From: Allobacillus salarius
GTDB lineage: Bacteria; Bacillota; Bacilli; Bacillales; Alkalibacillaceae
Direction: 5' to 3'
Length of the DNA: 48,542 nt
Assembly (NCBI RefSeq): GCF_007559425.1
Contig: NZ_VMHE01000019.1
Coordinates: forward strand, 1-48,542
The position numbers and the translations under genes are program-made. The number at the start of each line of letters is the position of its first letter. The first letter of the stretch is position 1. Below, piece after piece: positions 34,571-43,601 of this stretch. A model generated the notes under the pieces. The model was not told the origin of the DNA. It worked only from the letters and a program-made list of their open reading frames with translations, and did no database searches.

Positions 34571-36070
34571 ATGAGATCCAATACTATTGCTGACACAGTC
34601 AGGCGGACAGCGAGAAGAACGCCGAATAACACGGCTATTATTTATGAGAATCGAGAGTGGACGTATCGACAATTAAATCAAGCAGTCACCCATGTAGCTC
34701 TTGAATTGCAAGCCGAAGGAGTGGAAAAAGGTGACCGTGTTGCTGCGTATGGCAAAAATTCCGATTTATATGTAGTGCTGTATCTTGCGGCAGTTCGTTT
34801 AGGAGCGATTCATGTTCCGGTAAATTTCCAACTAAAAGGGGCGGAGTTGGACTATATTTTGAGTGATTCAGATCCTACCTTAGTTGTAGCCGATCGTGAT
34901 CTTTCAACAGAGATCGAAAAGACCGAGAATAATAACCATCACAAAATAATTTATTTTGAAGATCACGTATTAGATTGGACGGCAAAAGAAGATGAACCTT
35001 TAGAGGTGGACTTTGGAGTGGAAGACACAGATGTTGCTCAGTTACTTTACACTTCAGGAACAACTTCCAAGCCAAAAGGTGCCATCATGACACATCGGGC
35101 GTTAGTCCATCATTATGTCAGTTGTATTCAAGGGTTGAATATTAAAGAATCGGACCGAGCGCTCCATAGTATGCCATTGTATCATTCTGCACAAATGCAT
35201 GTTTTCATGCTTCCTGCCTTAATGGTTGGGGGCTGGAACAAAGTGTTGAAAGCTCCTGTACCTGATCAAGTTTTGCAATCGATAGAAGAGGATGACATTA
35301 CTTCATTTTTCGCGGCACCAACGGCATGGGTTTCTTTAGCGAATCATCCTGAGTTCACAAATCATGATTTAAGTACACTGAAAAAAGCCTATTACGGTGC
35401 TTCGATTATGCCAGGTCCGATTTTAGAACGACTGCAAAACCATCTTCCTGAATTAGGGTTTTATAACGTGTTCGGTCAGTCCGAGATGGGTCCAGCCTGT
35501 ACAGTCTTGCTTCCAGAAGAGCACAATGATCGTCCGAGTTCAGCAGGACGACCGCTTCTGTTCGTTGAAACACGAGTCGTTGATTCGGAAGGGAACGATG
35601 TTGCTGTTGGGGAGCTTGGCGAAATCGTTTACCGATCGCCGCATTTATGTCTAGGCTACTGGAACAAGCCAGAAGCAACGAGTGAAGCGTTTAGGAACGG
35701 GTGGTTCCACTCAGGGGACCTCGTGAAGATGGATGAAGAAGGTTATATCGAAGTGATTGACCGCGTGAAAGACGTCATTAATACGGGTGGTGTCGTCGTC
35801 GCTTCAAGAGAGATTGAGGATTGTATTTACCAATTGCCTCAAGTTGCTGAAGTCGCTGTCGTCGGTGTTCCTGATGAAAGATGGATTGAAGCGATAACCG
35901 CATTTGTCGTCAAAAAAGATGAAATCACTGAAGACGAAATCATTCAACATGTGAAGGAGAACCTCGCAAGTTTCAAAGTACCGAAACAAGTTGAGCTCGT
36001 CGATGAATTACCACGCAATGCCAGTGGAAAAATTTTAAAAAGACAACTCCGGGACGCCATAACAAAATAA
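34571..36070 (+). CDS. Acyl-CoA synthetase (AMP-forming)
   Basis: A 499-residue ANL-family ligase. The P-loop is LLYTSGTTSKPKGAIMTHRA, the later motifs are YNVFGQSEMGP and GWFHSGDLVKMDEEGYIEV, and the catalytic Lys is in NASGKILKRQLRD. It activates a fatty or other carboxylic acid to its CoA ester; the exact acid cannot be told. ATG 34571 is chosen because GGGGGAG lies 6 nt before; an earlier ATG at 34565 abuts that site. Terminator at 36079. Confidence 0.92.
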   Translation: MRSNTIADTVRRTARRTPNNTAIIYENREWTYRQLNQAVTHVALELQAEGVEKGDRVAAYGKNSDLYVVLYLAAVRLGAIHVPVNFQLKGAELDYILSDSDPTLVVADRDLSTEIEKTENNNHHKIIYFEDHVLDWTAKEDEPLEVDFGVEDTDVAQLLYTSGTTSKPKGAIMTHRALVHHYVSCIQGLNIKESDRALHSMPLYHSAQMHVFMLPALMVGGWNKVLKAPVPDQVLQSIEEDDITSFFAAPTAWVSLANHPEFTNHDLSTLKKAYYGASIMPGPILERLQNHLPELGFYNVFGQSEMGPACTVLLPEEHNDRPSSAGRPLLFVETRVVDSEGNDVAVGELGEIVYRSPHLCLGYWNKPEATSEAFRNGWFHSGDLVKMDEEGYIEVIDRVKDVINTGGVVVASREIEDCIYQLPQVAEVAVVGVPDERWIEAITAFVVKKDEITEDEIIQHVKENLASFKVPKQVELVDELPRNASGKILKRQLRDAITK

Positions 36071-36078
36071 CAAACACT

Positions 36079-36112
36079 AACCTCTCGAATAAATTATTTC
36101 GAGGGGTTTTTC
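36079..36112 (+). terminator. Terminator after acyl-CoA synthetase
   Basis: AACCTCTCGAA/TTCGAGGGGTT stem (one G-U), followed by T run. Confidence 0.85.
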
Positions 36113-36224
36113 CATGAATAATGTCATTCGCCAGTTCAAGTTTTTCATCCATAATCCGTAAACTTTCTTATCTGTTTGTTTCGTATTAAGATAGATATAG
36201 GAGAGAAAGAAAGGAAGAAGCAAG

Positions 36225-36872
36225 ATGTTTATGTTCATCACACGATGGCTTTTTTATTTTATCGGATTACTGACATTTAGCTACGGAATTACGATTGCGC
36301 TTAGCATGCAACACCTAGGCATCCATCCATGGGACGTCCTTGCGGTTGCGTTATTTGAAAAATTAGGTTTATCCATTGGGTCGTGGGCAATTATAATCTC
36401 ATTAATTTTAATCATTGTCTCTTGGTTTTTGGATAAAAGTTATATTAAATTAGGTACATTTTTAAACGGTGTGCTCGTCGGTGCTTTTGTCGACTTATTT
36501 TTATGGATTGATTTTTTGCCAAATGCAAGCTTCACATGGACAGATTCACTCGTCATGATTGACGGAATGGTCGTTATGGGAATAGGTGGTGGATTATATA
36601 ATTCAGCGCAAGTCGGATCAGGGCCGAGAGATGGTTTTATGTTATCCATTGCAGACAAAATGAATGCACCGATTGGAAGAGTGCGGATTATCGTTGAAAG
36701 TTTCATACTCGTTATAGGATTTATCCTTGGTGGTCCTGTCTTTTGGTTTACACTTATTTTCACATTCGTTCAAAGTCCAGTATTCGCTTATTCATTCATA
36801 AGGTTTAAAGCGATTTTATCTTTTATCGAACGACGCCACAATACAATGAAAAATAAAACTGAAGCTGTATGA
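36225..36872 (+). CDS. yczE: YczE/YitT-family membrane protein
   Basis: A 215-residue inner-membrane protein with about five helices. The pattern GIHPWDVLAV, LGTFLNGVLVGAFVDLFLW and GSGPRDGFMLSIADK is that of the YczE family. In B. subtilis YczE affects bacillaene/surfactin-type product formation by an unclear route. The start follows AAGGAAG. The gene stands alone. Confidence 0.85.
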   Translation: MFMFITRWLFYFIGLLTFSYGITIALSMQHLGIHPWDVLAVALFEKLGLSIGSWAIIISLILIIVSWFLDKSYIKLGTFLNGVLVGAFVDLFLWIDFLPNASFTWTDSLVMIDGMVVMGIGGGLYNSAQVGSGPRDGFMLSIADKMNAPIGRVRIIVESFILVIGFILGGPVFWFTLIFTFVQSPVFAYSFIRFKAILSFIERRHNTMKNKTEAV

Positions 36873-37119
36873 GTATAAAATCGCCTAGTTATATGACAAT
36901 AATCGAGAAATAACTTGTGAAGCACCTTACGATTCAATTACAGGTTCACTTTTGGTGTTTATGAATCCTTTATTGTGGAATGTTAAAGTATATGGCTGAT
37001 ATTATATCGTTTTAAGGTCATTTTATCGGTTCATTCTCAATTACACATACGAATTAATAATGAAAATCATCGTTAAATGTGTCCAAACTTTAAACATTTC
37101 TGCAGAACGACCGTACTTG
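36873..37119. other. Intergenic region before ahpC promoter
   Basis: No gene is seen in this AT-rich stretch; it ends at the ahpC promoter. Confidence 0.4.
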
Positions 37120-37171
37120 TTGACAGTTCAAGTGGTTTATTATAATATATATCTGATTGTAATTATTATTA
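37120..37171 (+). promoter_or_regulatory. ahpC promoter with PerR-like box
   Basis: TTGACA (37120-37125), 17-nt spacer and TAATAT (37143-37148). A PerR-like box TTGTAATTATTATTA at 37157-37171 fits TTATAATNATTATAA at 12 of 14 fixed positions, just past the expected start site, where a repressor would act. Confidence 0.7.
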
Positions 37172-37200
37172 ATAAATATCTATTAGGAGGAATAATTACT

Positions 37201-37770
37201 ATGTCATTAATCGGAAAAGAAGTACAACCATTTCAGGCGAAAGCTTATCATCCTGTAAAAGATGAATTTATCGACGTTACAGAAGAGAGCCTAAAAGGTC
37301 AGTGGAGCGTAGTTGTTTTCTACCCTGCAGACTTTTCTTTCGTATGTCCTACAGAGCTTGAAGATCTTCAAGAACAGTATGACACATTGAAGGAGCTAGG
37401 TGTAGAAGTTTATTCCGTATCAACAGATACACACTTCGTACACAAAGGCTGGCACGATAACTCTGAAAAAATCGGTAAAATCAAATATCCAATGATTGGT
37501 GATCCATCAGGTATTGTTTCTCGTAATTTTGACGTATTAAACGAAGAGTCCGGTCTTGCAGATCGCGGTACTTTCGTCATTGACCCAGACGGTGTCATTC
37601 AGACTGTTGAAATTAACGCAGATGGAATTGGCCGTGACGCAAGCGTTATCGTAGATAAAGTGAAAGCAGCACAGTACGTGCGTAAGAATCCAGGCGAAGT
37701 TTGCCCAGCTAAATGGGAAGAAGGATCTGAAACATTAACACCAAGTCTAGACCTAGTTGGTAAAATTTAA
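37201..37770 (+). CDS. ahpC: Alkyl hydroperoxide reductase, peroxiredoxin subunit
   Basis: A 189-residue typical 2-Cys peroxiredoxin. Peroxidatic Cys49 is in [10 protein letters not shown] and resolving Cys168 in GEVCPAKW. It reduces H2O2 and organic hydroperoxides and is recharged by AhpF. The start at 37201 follows AGGAGG; the frame is open further up without support. AhpF starts 14 bp after it. Confidence 0.97.
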   Translation: MSLIGKEVQPFQAKAYHPVKDEFIDVTEESLKGQWSVVVFYPADFSFVCPTELEDLQEQYDTLKELGVEVYSVSTDTHFVHKGWHDNSEKIGKIKYPMIGDPSGIVSRNFDVLNEESGLADRGTFVIDPDGVIQTVEINADGIGRDASVIVDKVKAAQYVRKNPGEVCPAKWEEGSETLTPSLDLVGKI

Positions 37771-37784
37771 GGAGTGCGATAAGC

Positions 37785-39356
37785 ATGCTTGAAGCAAATA
37801 TTAAAGCACAATTAGAACAATACCTTCAGCTGCTCGAAAATGATATTGTTTTAAAACTCAGTGTGGACACAGATGAAGTGTCGAAAAAAATGGAAGAGTT
37901 TGTGAATGAAATAGCTTCCATGTCATCCAAAATAACGGTTGAAAAGACAAGCTTAGAAAGAACACCAAGTTTTAGTGTAAATCGTGTTGGTGAAGACACT
38001 GGGATTGCATTTGCTGGCATTCCACTCGGTGAAGAGTTTACATCACTTGTATTGGCTTTACTGCAAGTCAGTGGAAGAGCGCCTAAGGTCGATCAAAGTG
38101 TTATTGACCAAGTAAAAGAAGTTGAAGGCGAATACCACTTCGAAACGTACGTAAGCCTTAGCTGTCATAACTGCCCAGATGTCGTACAAGCATTAAACAT
38201 GATGAGCGTTCTCAATCCAAACATTTCCCATACGATGATTGACGGAGCGACAAACAAAGAAGAAGTTGAAGCGAAAAACATCATGGCTGTACCGACAGTT
38301 ATGTTAAATGGTGAAGAATTCGGCAGCGGCCGTATGTCTGCTGAAGAAATCTTAGCTAAGCTTGGTAGTGGACCAGATGCATCTGAGCTATCTGCCAAAG
38401 ATCCATTCGACGTCCTTGTTGTCGGCGGTGGACCAGCTGGTGCAAGTGCCGCTATTTATGCAGCACGTAAAGGAATCCGTACAGGTATTGTTACGGAGCG
38501 TCTAGGTGGCCAAGTGTTAGACACGATGAGTATTGAAAACTTCATCAGTGTCACAAAGACGGAAGGACCAAAGCTAGTTGCAAGCCTTGAAGAACATATG
38601 AAGGATTATCCTATTGATATCATTAACTTACAACGTGTGAGTGGTATCGAGAAAAAAGACATGTTTGAAATCGAGCTTGAAAACGGTGCGGTTCTAAAAA
38701 GCCGTACAGTGATCGCTTCAACAGGAGCGAGCTGGCGTAAGCTTGGTATTCCAGGCGAAGCAGAATTCTCGAACAAAGGTGTCGCATACTGTGCGCACTG
38801 TGATGGTCCATTGTTTGAAGGGAAAGATGTTGCTGTTGTCGGCGGAGGTAACTCTGGTGTTGAAGCAGCAATTGACCTTGCAGGCATTGTCAACCACGTA
38901 ACTGTTCTAGAGTATTCTTCAGAATTGAAAGCGGACGAAGTGCTTCAGAACAACCTAGCTAAACTTCCGAACGTTACTGTGATTAAAAATGCTCAATCAA
39001 CTGAAATCACAGGATCAGATCAAGTCGAAGGATTGAAATATATCGATCTCGAGACGAAGGAAGAAAAGCAAATTGACTTAGCAGGTGTGTTTGTTCAAAT
39101 CGGTCTTGTTCCAAATACAGGTTGGCTTGGCGATAAAGTCGAGAAAAACCGTATCGGTGAGATCATTGTTGACAAACAAGGTTCTACAAACGTACCAGGT
39201 CTTTTTGCAGCAGGTGATTGTACGGATGTATTCTACAATCAGATTATCGTTTCAATGGGAACAGGAGCGACCGCAGCATTAGGCGCTTTTGATCACCTCA
39301 TTAGAAACCCTGTAGAAACAAAAGAAGAACAAGGTGAACCTGTTAGCACAAAATAA
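37785..39356 (+). CDS. ahpF: Alkyl hydroperoxide reductase, flavoprotein subunit
   Basis: A 523-residue flavoprotein. The N-terminal double-thioredoxin domain has Cys127 and Cys130 (SLSCHNCPDVV). FAD binding is at VVGGGPAGASAAIYAARKG, the second redox pair is CAHCDGP (Cys336, Cys339) and NAD(P)H binding is at VAVVGGGNSGVEAA. It moves electrons from NADH to AhpC. Two signals mark the operon: a shared promoter with ahpC and a strong terminator after it. Confidence 0.97.
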   Translation: MLEANIKAQLEQYLQLLENDIVLKLSVDTDEVSKKMEEFVNEIASMSSKITVEKTSLERTPSFSVNRVGEDTGIAFAGIPLGEEFTSLVLALLQVSGRAPKVDQSVIDQVKEVEGEYHFETYVSLSCHNCPDVVQALNMMSVLNPNISHTMIDGATNKEEVEAKNIMAVPTVMLNGEEFGSGRMSAEEILAKLGSGPDASELSAKDPFDVLVVGGGPAGASAAIYAARKGIRTGIVTERLGGQVLDTMSIENFISVTKTEGPKLVASLEEHMKDYPIDIINLQRVSGIEKKDMFEIELENGAVLKSRTVIASTGASWRKLGIPGEAEFSNKGVAYCAHCDGPLFEGKDVAVVGGGNSGVEAAIDLAGIVNHVTVLEYSSELKADEVLQNNLAKLPNVTVIKNAQSTEITGSDQVEGLKYIDLETKEEKQIDLAGVFVQIGLVPNTGWLGDKVEKNRIGEIIVDKQGSTNVPGLFAAGDCTDVFYNQIIVSMGTGATAALGAFDHLIRNPVETKEEQGEPVSTK

Positions 39357-39376
39357 TATGAAATGAACGAACATTA

Positions 39377-39426
39377 GATCCTCATAGGAGTAGAGTTTTG
39401 ATCTCTACTTTTATGGGGATTTTTTA
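39377..39426 (+). terminator. Terminator of ahpCF
   Basis: GATCCTCATAGGAGTAGAG pairs with CTCTACTTTTATGGGGATT (a few G-U and mismatches), followed by TTTTTA. Confidence 0.85.
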
Positions 39427-39539
39427 TTGATAAATGAATGAGAGGACACGAAGCCATAAAGAAGTTTAGACAAAAGAAAAATGAAACGAAATCAATACGA
39501 AATCAATGCTTTCAGTTAAGTAAAATAAAAGCGCTTCGA

Positions 39540-39680
39540 TGACTGTTGAAGTAATGTCACTGACTGCTGAAGAATTGCCTCTAACTGCTGAAGAAGTGCT
39601 TCTAACTGCTGAAGTAATGTCGCTAACTGCTGAAGTTGAGCAGCTAACTGCTGAAGCTAGACCGCTGACTGTTGAGACGG
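39540..39680. repeat. 21-bp tandem repeat array with TAACTGCTGAAG core
   Basis: Units start at 39540, 39561, 39582, 39603, 39624 and 39645, with a partial one at 39666; exact 21-bp period. The core is T(A/G)ACTG(C/T)TGAAG. The repeats run in frame into the pckA remnant by chance, giving a 7-residue repeat with LTAE; this is not a real protein start. Confidence 0.92.
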
Positions 39681-39685
39681 TACAA

Positions 39686-39886
39686 GACGAATTCTTCGGT
39701 CTTCATATTCCGACAGAGTGTCCTGGCGTACCAACAGAAGTTCTTCATCCGAAGAAAACATGGACGGACAAAGATCGTTACGACCAACAAGCACAAGACC
39801 TAGCGAAGAAATTCCATGAGAACTTCAAACAGTTCGATCATGTAACAAAAGATATCGCTGAAGCAGGACCAACGTTCAGAGGATAA
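39686..39886 (+). pseudogene. pckA 3' remnant (phosphoenolpyruvate carboxykinase C-terminus)
   Basis: The last 66 codons match the C-terminus of bacterial PckA as I know it: [36 protein letters not shown] and a final [11 protein letters not shown]. All catalytic domains are missing. The upstream part is the 21-bp repeat array, so this is a fragment left by duplication or deletion. A terminator-like hairpin follows at 39905. Confidence 0.85.
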
Positions 39887-39904
39887 TTGAATACAAAGTG
39901 ATAA

Positions 39905-39931
39905 TGACCTGGATTACCCGGTCCTTTTTTG
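39905..39931 (+). terminator. Terminator of the pckA remnant
   Basis: GACCTGG..CCGGTC stem followed by TTTTTTG; probably moved here together with the fragment. Confidence 0.65.
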
Positions 39932-39958
39932 TTGGTCATTGAAAGCTGTGGATAACAT

Positions 39959-40105
39959 ATGTGCCCGTTCATAAAAAATATGAGCCTATTCCCTAATTAT
40001 ATACACCCAAAAAGAAAATAAATGCGACCTAAACAAAAATTTATGTACCTTAAATTGAAATTTATGGGACCAATCTCAAAATATATGAGCCTTTCACATT
40101 AAGGT
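39959..40105. repeat. 21-bp AT-rich tandem array, seven units
   Basis: Seven steps with exact 21-bp period, each starting ATG or ATA at 39959, 39980, 40001, 40022, 40043, 40064 and 40085. The consensus is near AATTTATGNGACC. The third unit is degraded. It resembles the reverse-group repeats at 8196 in the element (TTTGTGGGAC). Confidence 0.85.
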
Positions 40106-40237
40106 TGCGCATTTTAAAACAAATAAAAATACCTTTCATCCAACCAAGATAAATTGTATGATACATATAAGGAAATAATACAATTTATGGTATATCTGTT
40201 ACTTAGGGGGGAGCAAAGCACATTGAAGGTTTGCACC

Positions 40238-40300
40238 TAACTGTTGAAGTTAGGCCGTTGACTGTTGAACCGCGACTGCTAACTGCTGAAGTTACGGCTA
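40238..40300. repeat. 21-bp tandem array, three units
   Basis: Units at 40238, 40259 and 40280 with the same TAACTG(C/T)TGAA core as the 39540 array. Between 40106 and 40237 only an 11-bp inverted repeat (ATAAATTGTAT..ATACAATTTAT, about 40149-40190) is seen. Confidence 0.85.
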
Positions 40301-40358
40301 CGGAAGATCGGTCACGCTGAAATCAGAGAAGCATCGAGAACGAGAGCCATTTAAGCAG

Positions 40359-40397
40359 AAAACCCGAACGATTTTTTATTGAAATCGCTCGGGTTTT
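40359..40397. terminator. Terminator of the M28 peptidase gene
   Basis: AAAACCCGAACGATTT/AAATCGCTCGGGTTTT stem with one mismatch, followed by four T on the minus strand. Confidence 0.8.
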
Positions 40398-40412
40398 AAC
40401 TTGTTTATTTTT

Positions 40413-41396
40413 TTATAAATTTGGCTCTTCATAATAATAGTCTACAGGAACAGGTGCGACTGCGGAACGCTCAAGGGCAGGTGTATCTTTTCTTGCAACT
40501 TGATAAACGGCTGATCCGACTATTTTTGCTACATCGAACATTTTTTCTTTGCTGATATAATCAATTAAATCCTCTTCTGTATGATACTAAGGTTCAAGTG
40601 GTGTATGAATAAATAGTGCCGCAGGAATGCCTAAATTATGAAATGGAACATGATCGCTTCGTCCAAGTTCACTGTATGGAACGAGTTCGCTAACTCGAGA
40701 TCCAGCTGCAGCTCCCAGATCTGTTACTGTATTTTGTTCGCCATCAGCTGTAAACATAACTAAATCTCCTGCATCCGCGCTACCAACCATGTCTAACTGA
40801 AACATCGCTACTGTTTGTTCGGCTTCATCTTCAGACATTGCTTCGGCATATCTTCTGGAACCCCATAATCCATATTCTTCAGCTCCAAAAGCGACGAACT
40901 TAACGGTTGTATCTGTTGGAGCTTTTGAGAATACACGCGCTAATTCAAGTAAGACACCAGTACCTGATGCATCATCATTTGCACCTGGGCTCCAAGGAAC
41001 TGAATCGTGGTGTGAACCAATAATAATTTGTTGGCCAGAGTCGTGGTTTTTCTTCGGCTCTTTAACCGCTTCAACATTATAAGAAGTGACTTCTTTTCCT
41101 CCTGATGAGAACGTAAATTCTTGTACATTGACTTCTTCGTAACCATAACTTTCGAATTGTTCTACCAGGTAATCAACAGTTTCAAGCTCAGCTTCTGTAC
41201 CTGCACCACGTGGACCAATTTCTTCTGAAAGATGTGACACGTGTTCATAGATTCGGTCTTCATCAATCTTCTTGATGATTTTATTGTCAAATGCGTGGGC
41301 AGAACCTCCTTTTCCATTATGATTAGCTGCTAGGCCAGGTGTTGTCCAAACCATGAGTAAAACAAGAACCATACTCAAAAGCCTAAATTGTTTCAA
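40413..41396 (-). pseudogene. M28-family aminopeptidase with in-frame amber codon
   Basis: A secreted zinc peptidase: signal peptide about 1-27 (MKQFRLLSMVLVLLMVW, cut after GLA), then the M28 metal residues in GSHHDSVPWSPGANDDASG, FGAEEYGL, FQLDMVG and the final GRSDHVPFHNLGIP. TTG 41396 is the best start (AAAGGAAGTGA site). After HTPLEP a TAG at 40587-40589 stops it, yet the same frame runs on as YHTEEDLIDYISKEKMFDVA to 40413. In the family this position is Trp (EPWYHT), so TGG became TAG. The catalytic His needed in M28 lies near the break, so the short form is likely inactive. Confidence 0.88.
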
Positions 41397-41700
41397 TCCA
41401 ATCACTTCCTTTCATGTGGTTGATTGTATGTATTCTGTCTTAAAGAAAAGAATCCTGTTAACAATCAGAAAATGATAAGAAAGTAATAAAGACCTCAATG
41501 CATTTGCTACTTAAGTAGGAAGAAAAAGAAGATGAAAGTCGTAGGTAAATGGTTAGCTTATGAAATGAAAGAAACAGAAATAATAAAATGCATCATCAAT
41601 TTTTGTTGATATTCTTGGATTTAATGATTAAAATGAAGCATGGTATAAATGAATCTTAAATAGCGAACTAGCGAAAAACGAAAGAATGAGGAGATTCAAT

Positions 41701-42660
41701 ATGAAAGAAAATTTCTGGCGTGATTTACCACGACCATTTTTTATATTAGCACCGATGGAAGATGTAACAGATGTTGTTTTTCGACATGTCGTCAGTGAAG
41801 CGGCAAGACCGGATGTGTTTTTTACAGAGTTTACGAATACAGAGAGCTATTGCCACCCAAAAGGAAGACAAAGTGTGCGTGGCCGTCTGACATATACGGA
41901 GGACGAGCAACCGATCGTCGCTCATATTTGGGGTGACAAGCCAGCGTATTTCCGAGAAATGAGTATTGGTATGGCGAAGGAAGGCTTTCGTGGAATCGAC
42001 ATTAATATGGGATGCCCTGTTCAAAATGTCGCAGGAAACGGTAAAGGTTGTGGGCTGATTCGTCGTCCGGATGTAGCGGCCGAGATTATTGAAGCGGCTA
42101 AAGCGGGTGGACTCCCGGTCAGTGTGAAAACAAGACTCGGTTACACGCGCGTTGATGAATGGCGAGACTGGCTAACGCACATTTTGAAGCAAGATATCGT
42201 CAATCTATCTATTCATCTCCGTACAAAAAAAGAGATGAGCGATGTCGATGCGCACTGGGAATTAATTCCAGAAATTAAAAAGCTTCGAGATGAAATTGCA
42301 CCGGATACATTGCTGACGATTAACGGTGATATTCCAGATCGTCAGAAAGGATTGGAGCTTGTTGAACAATACGGTGTAGATGGTGTCATGATCGGGCGAG
42401 GGATTTTTAAAAATCCATTCGCTTTCGAGAAAGAGAAGAAAGAGCATACACACAAGGAATCGTTGGATTTATTGAGATTACATCTCGATTTATTTGATCA
42501 ATATGCCGAGCAGATGGAAACACGTCCGTTCAAGACGTTACGGAGATTCTTTAAGATCTATGTCAAAGGATTTCGCGGCGCGGGTGAATTACGAAATCGG
42601 TTGATGATGACCGAAACGACCGATGAGGTTCGTGAGTTGATCAACGAATATATGGATTAA
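41701..42660 (+). CDS. dus: tRNA-dihydrouridine synthase
   Basis: A 319-residue FMN enzyme that reduces uridines in the D-loop of tRNA. TIM-barrel motifs: [23 protein letters not shown], Cys105 in [33 protein letters not shown] and [13 protein letters not shown]. The C-terminal RNA-binding helical domain ends [20 protein letters not shown]. The ATG at 41701 follows GAGGAG. A fragment of a second copy lies at 43431. Confidence 0.93.
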   Translation: MKENFWRDLPRPFFILAPMEDVTDVVFRHVVSEAARPDVFFTEFTNTESYCHPKGRQSVRGRLTYTEDEQPIVAHIWGDKPAYFREMSIGMAKEGFRGIDINMGCPVQNVAGNGKGCGLIRRPDVAAEIIEAAKAGGLPVSVKTRLGYTRVDEWRDWLTHILKQDIVNLSIHLRTKKEMSDVDAHWELIPEIKKLRDEIAPDTLLTINGDIPDRQKGLELVEQYGVDGVMIGRGIFKNPFAFEKEKKEHTHKESLDLLRLHLDLFDQYAEQMETRPFKTLRRFFKIYVKGFRGAGELRNRLMMTETTDEVRELINEYMD

Positions 42661-42662
42661 CT

Positions 42663-42707
42663 AAAACATCTCCTCTCTTTGGTTTTCAAGAGAAGAGATG
42701 TTTTTTT
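42663..42707 (+). terminator. Terminator after dus
   Basis: AAACATCTCCTCTCTT/AAGAGAAGAGATGTTT stem followed by TTTTATT. Confidence 0.9.
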
Positions 42708-42807
42708 ATTCAGATACGGTTTTGGCGCGAGATATTTTTTAGGTAAGTCTAACAATGGAGAGGGGGCCAGTTACCGAAGCAATAGTTAATGCTTCCTTAA
42801 GCTATAT

Positions 42808-43233
42808 CTACCTAATTTGAATTACAGTAGGTTCATTTTCGCTTATTATTTCGATAATCTGATCCATTAAATAGATATGATGCTCTAAATGTATATCGGT
42901 ACTCCCAAGTGTCGGCAGCGTATCATACCAATCGATAAAACTTGATTTGTTGGACTTGAAAAAAAGAAAATTGGTCAAAGGTCCTTTTTCTGAACCACCT
43001 AAATATTTTTGTATCGCATTCTGTGTGGGTATACTGAGATCAACGCGACTTGCTTCAGGTGTCACTCTAATTGCAAGCACTTCATGGAAAGAATAGGAGA
43101 GCTTGAATTGTTGGTTGTCATTTGTATCTATAATCATTTCAACATTCGGGTAGTGTGTAATCTGTATAAGGTTTAGGGGTGGTTCGTATGATGTCGATAT
43201 GGGCTGCCAAACCTCAAAAATGTCATTACTCAT
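42808..43233 (-). CDS. Hypothetical protein, 141 aa
   Basis: A soluble, beta-rich acidic protein (MSNDIFEVWQPISTSYEPPL ... FIDWYDTLPTLGSTDIHLEH). No membrane segment, signal peptide or known motif was found. The start has GGAGC upstream. It lies between dus and the dus remnant, on the opposite strand, a place that suggests an inserted gene that may have split or displaced a duplicated dus tail. Confidence 0.65.
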   Translation of the reverse strand: MSNDIFEVWQPISTSYEPPLNLIQITHYPNVEMIIDTNDNQQFKLSYSFHEVLAIRVTPEASRVDLSIPTQNAIQKYLGGSEKGPLTNFLFFKSNKSSFIDWYDTLPTLGSTDIHLEHHIYLMDQIIEIISENEPTVIQIR

Positions 43234-43430
43234 CTGTATAGCTCCTTAATAATAACGAATTTTATCAAATGGTGTGCCGTAATTCCATTGTAATCTCCAG
43301 TGTCCCCTACTAAACTTATTTTAAGAAAAACCCTACCTACTACTTAAATATTATATATAAACTATTATGAATATTCAATGTAATTATAATAGGAAAATAT
43401 TATTAAGTAAACTTGCTTAACTAATTGTAT

Positions 43431-43511
43431 TTAAGAGGTAGCGAGCTAAGGAAATAACTGATGACGACTGAAACAATCGATGAGGTCCGTGAGTTGATCG
43501 ATCAATATTAA
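43431..43511 (+). pseudogene. dus 3' remnant
   Basis: Read in frame from 43431: LRGSELRK, a stop, then LMTTETIDEVRELIDQY and stop. This matches the dus C-terminus ([20 protein letters not shown]...). About 27 codons remain, with one nonsense change, so it is a decayed copy of a second dus gene. Confidence 0.85.
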
Positions 43512-43601
43512 GACGATTGGCCTTTTATAAATGCATATTCAAAATATGAAAAAAGCCAATTACCGAAGTATCGGTAACTGGCTTCTTACATACTAGATTG
43601 T

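Noticed and set aside
38165..38893. Long minus-strand frames inside ahpF
   Set aside because: Shadows of a well-supported gene with biased codons; no start signals or homology.
39539..39886. A 115-aa protein with LTAE repeats joined to a PckA-like end
   Set aside because: The repeat part is the noncoding 21-bp array and the rest is a gene fragment; no start signal.
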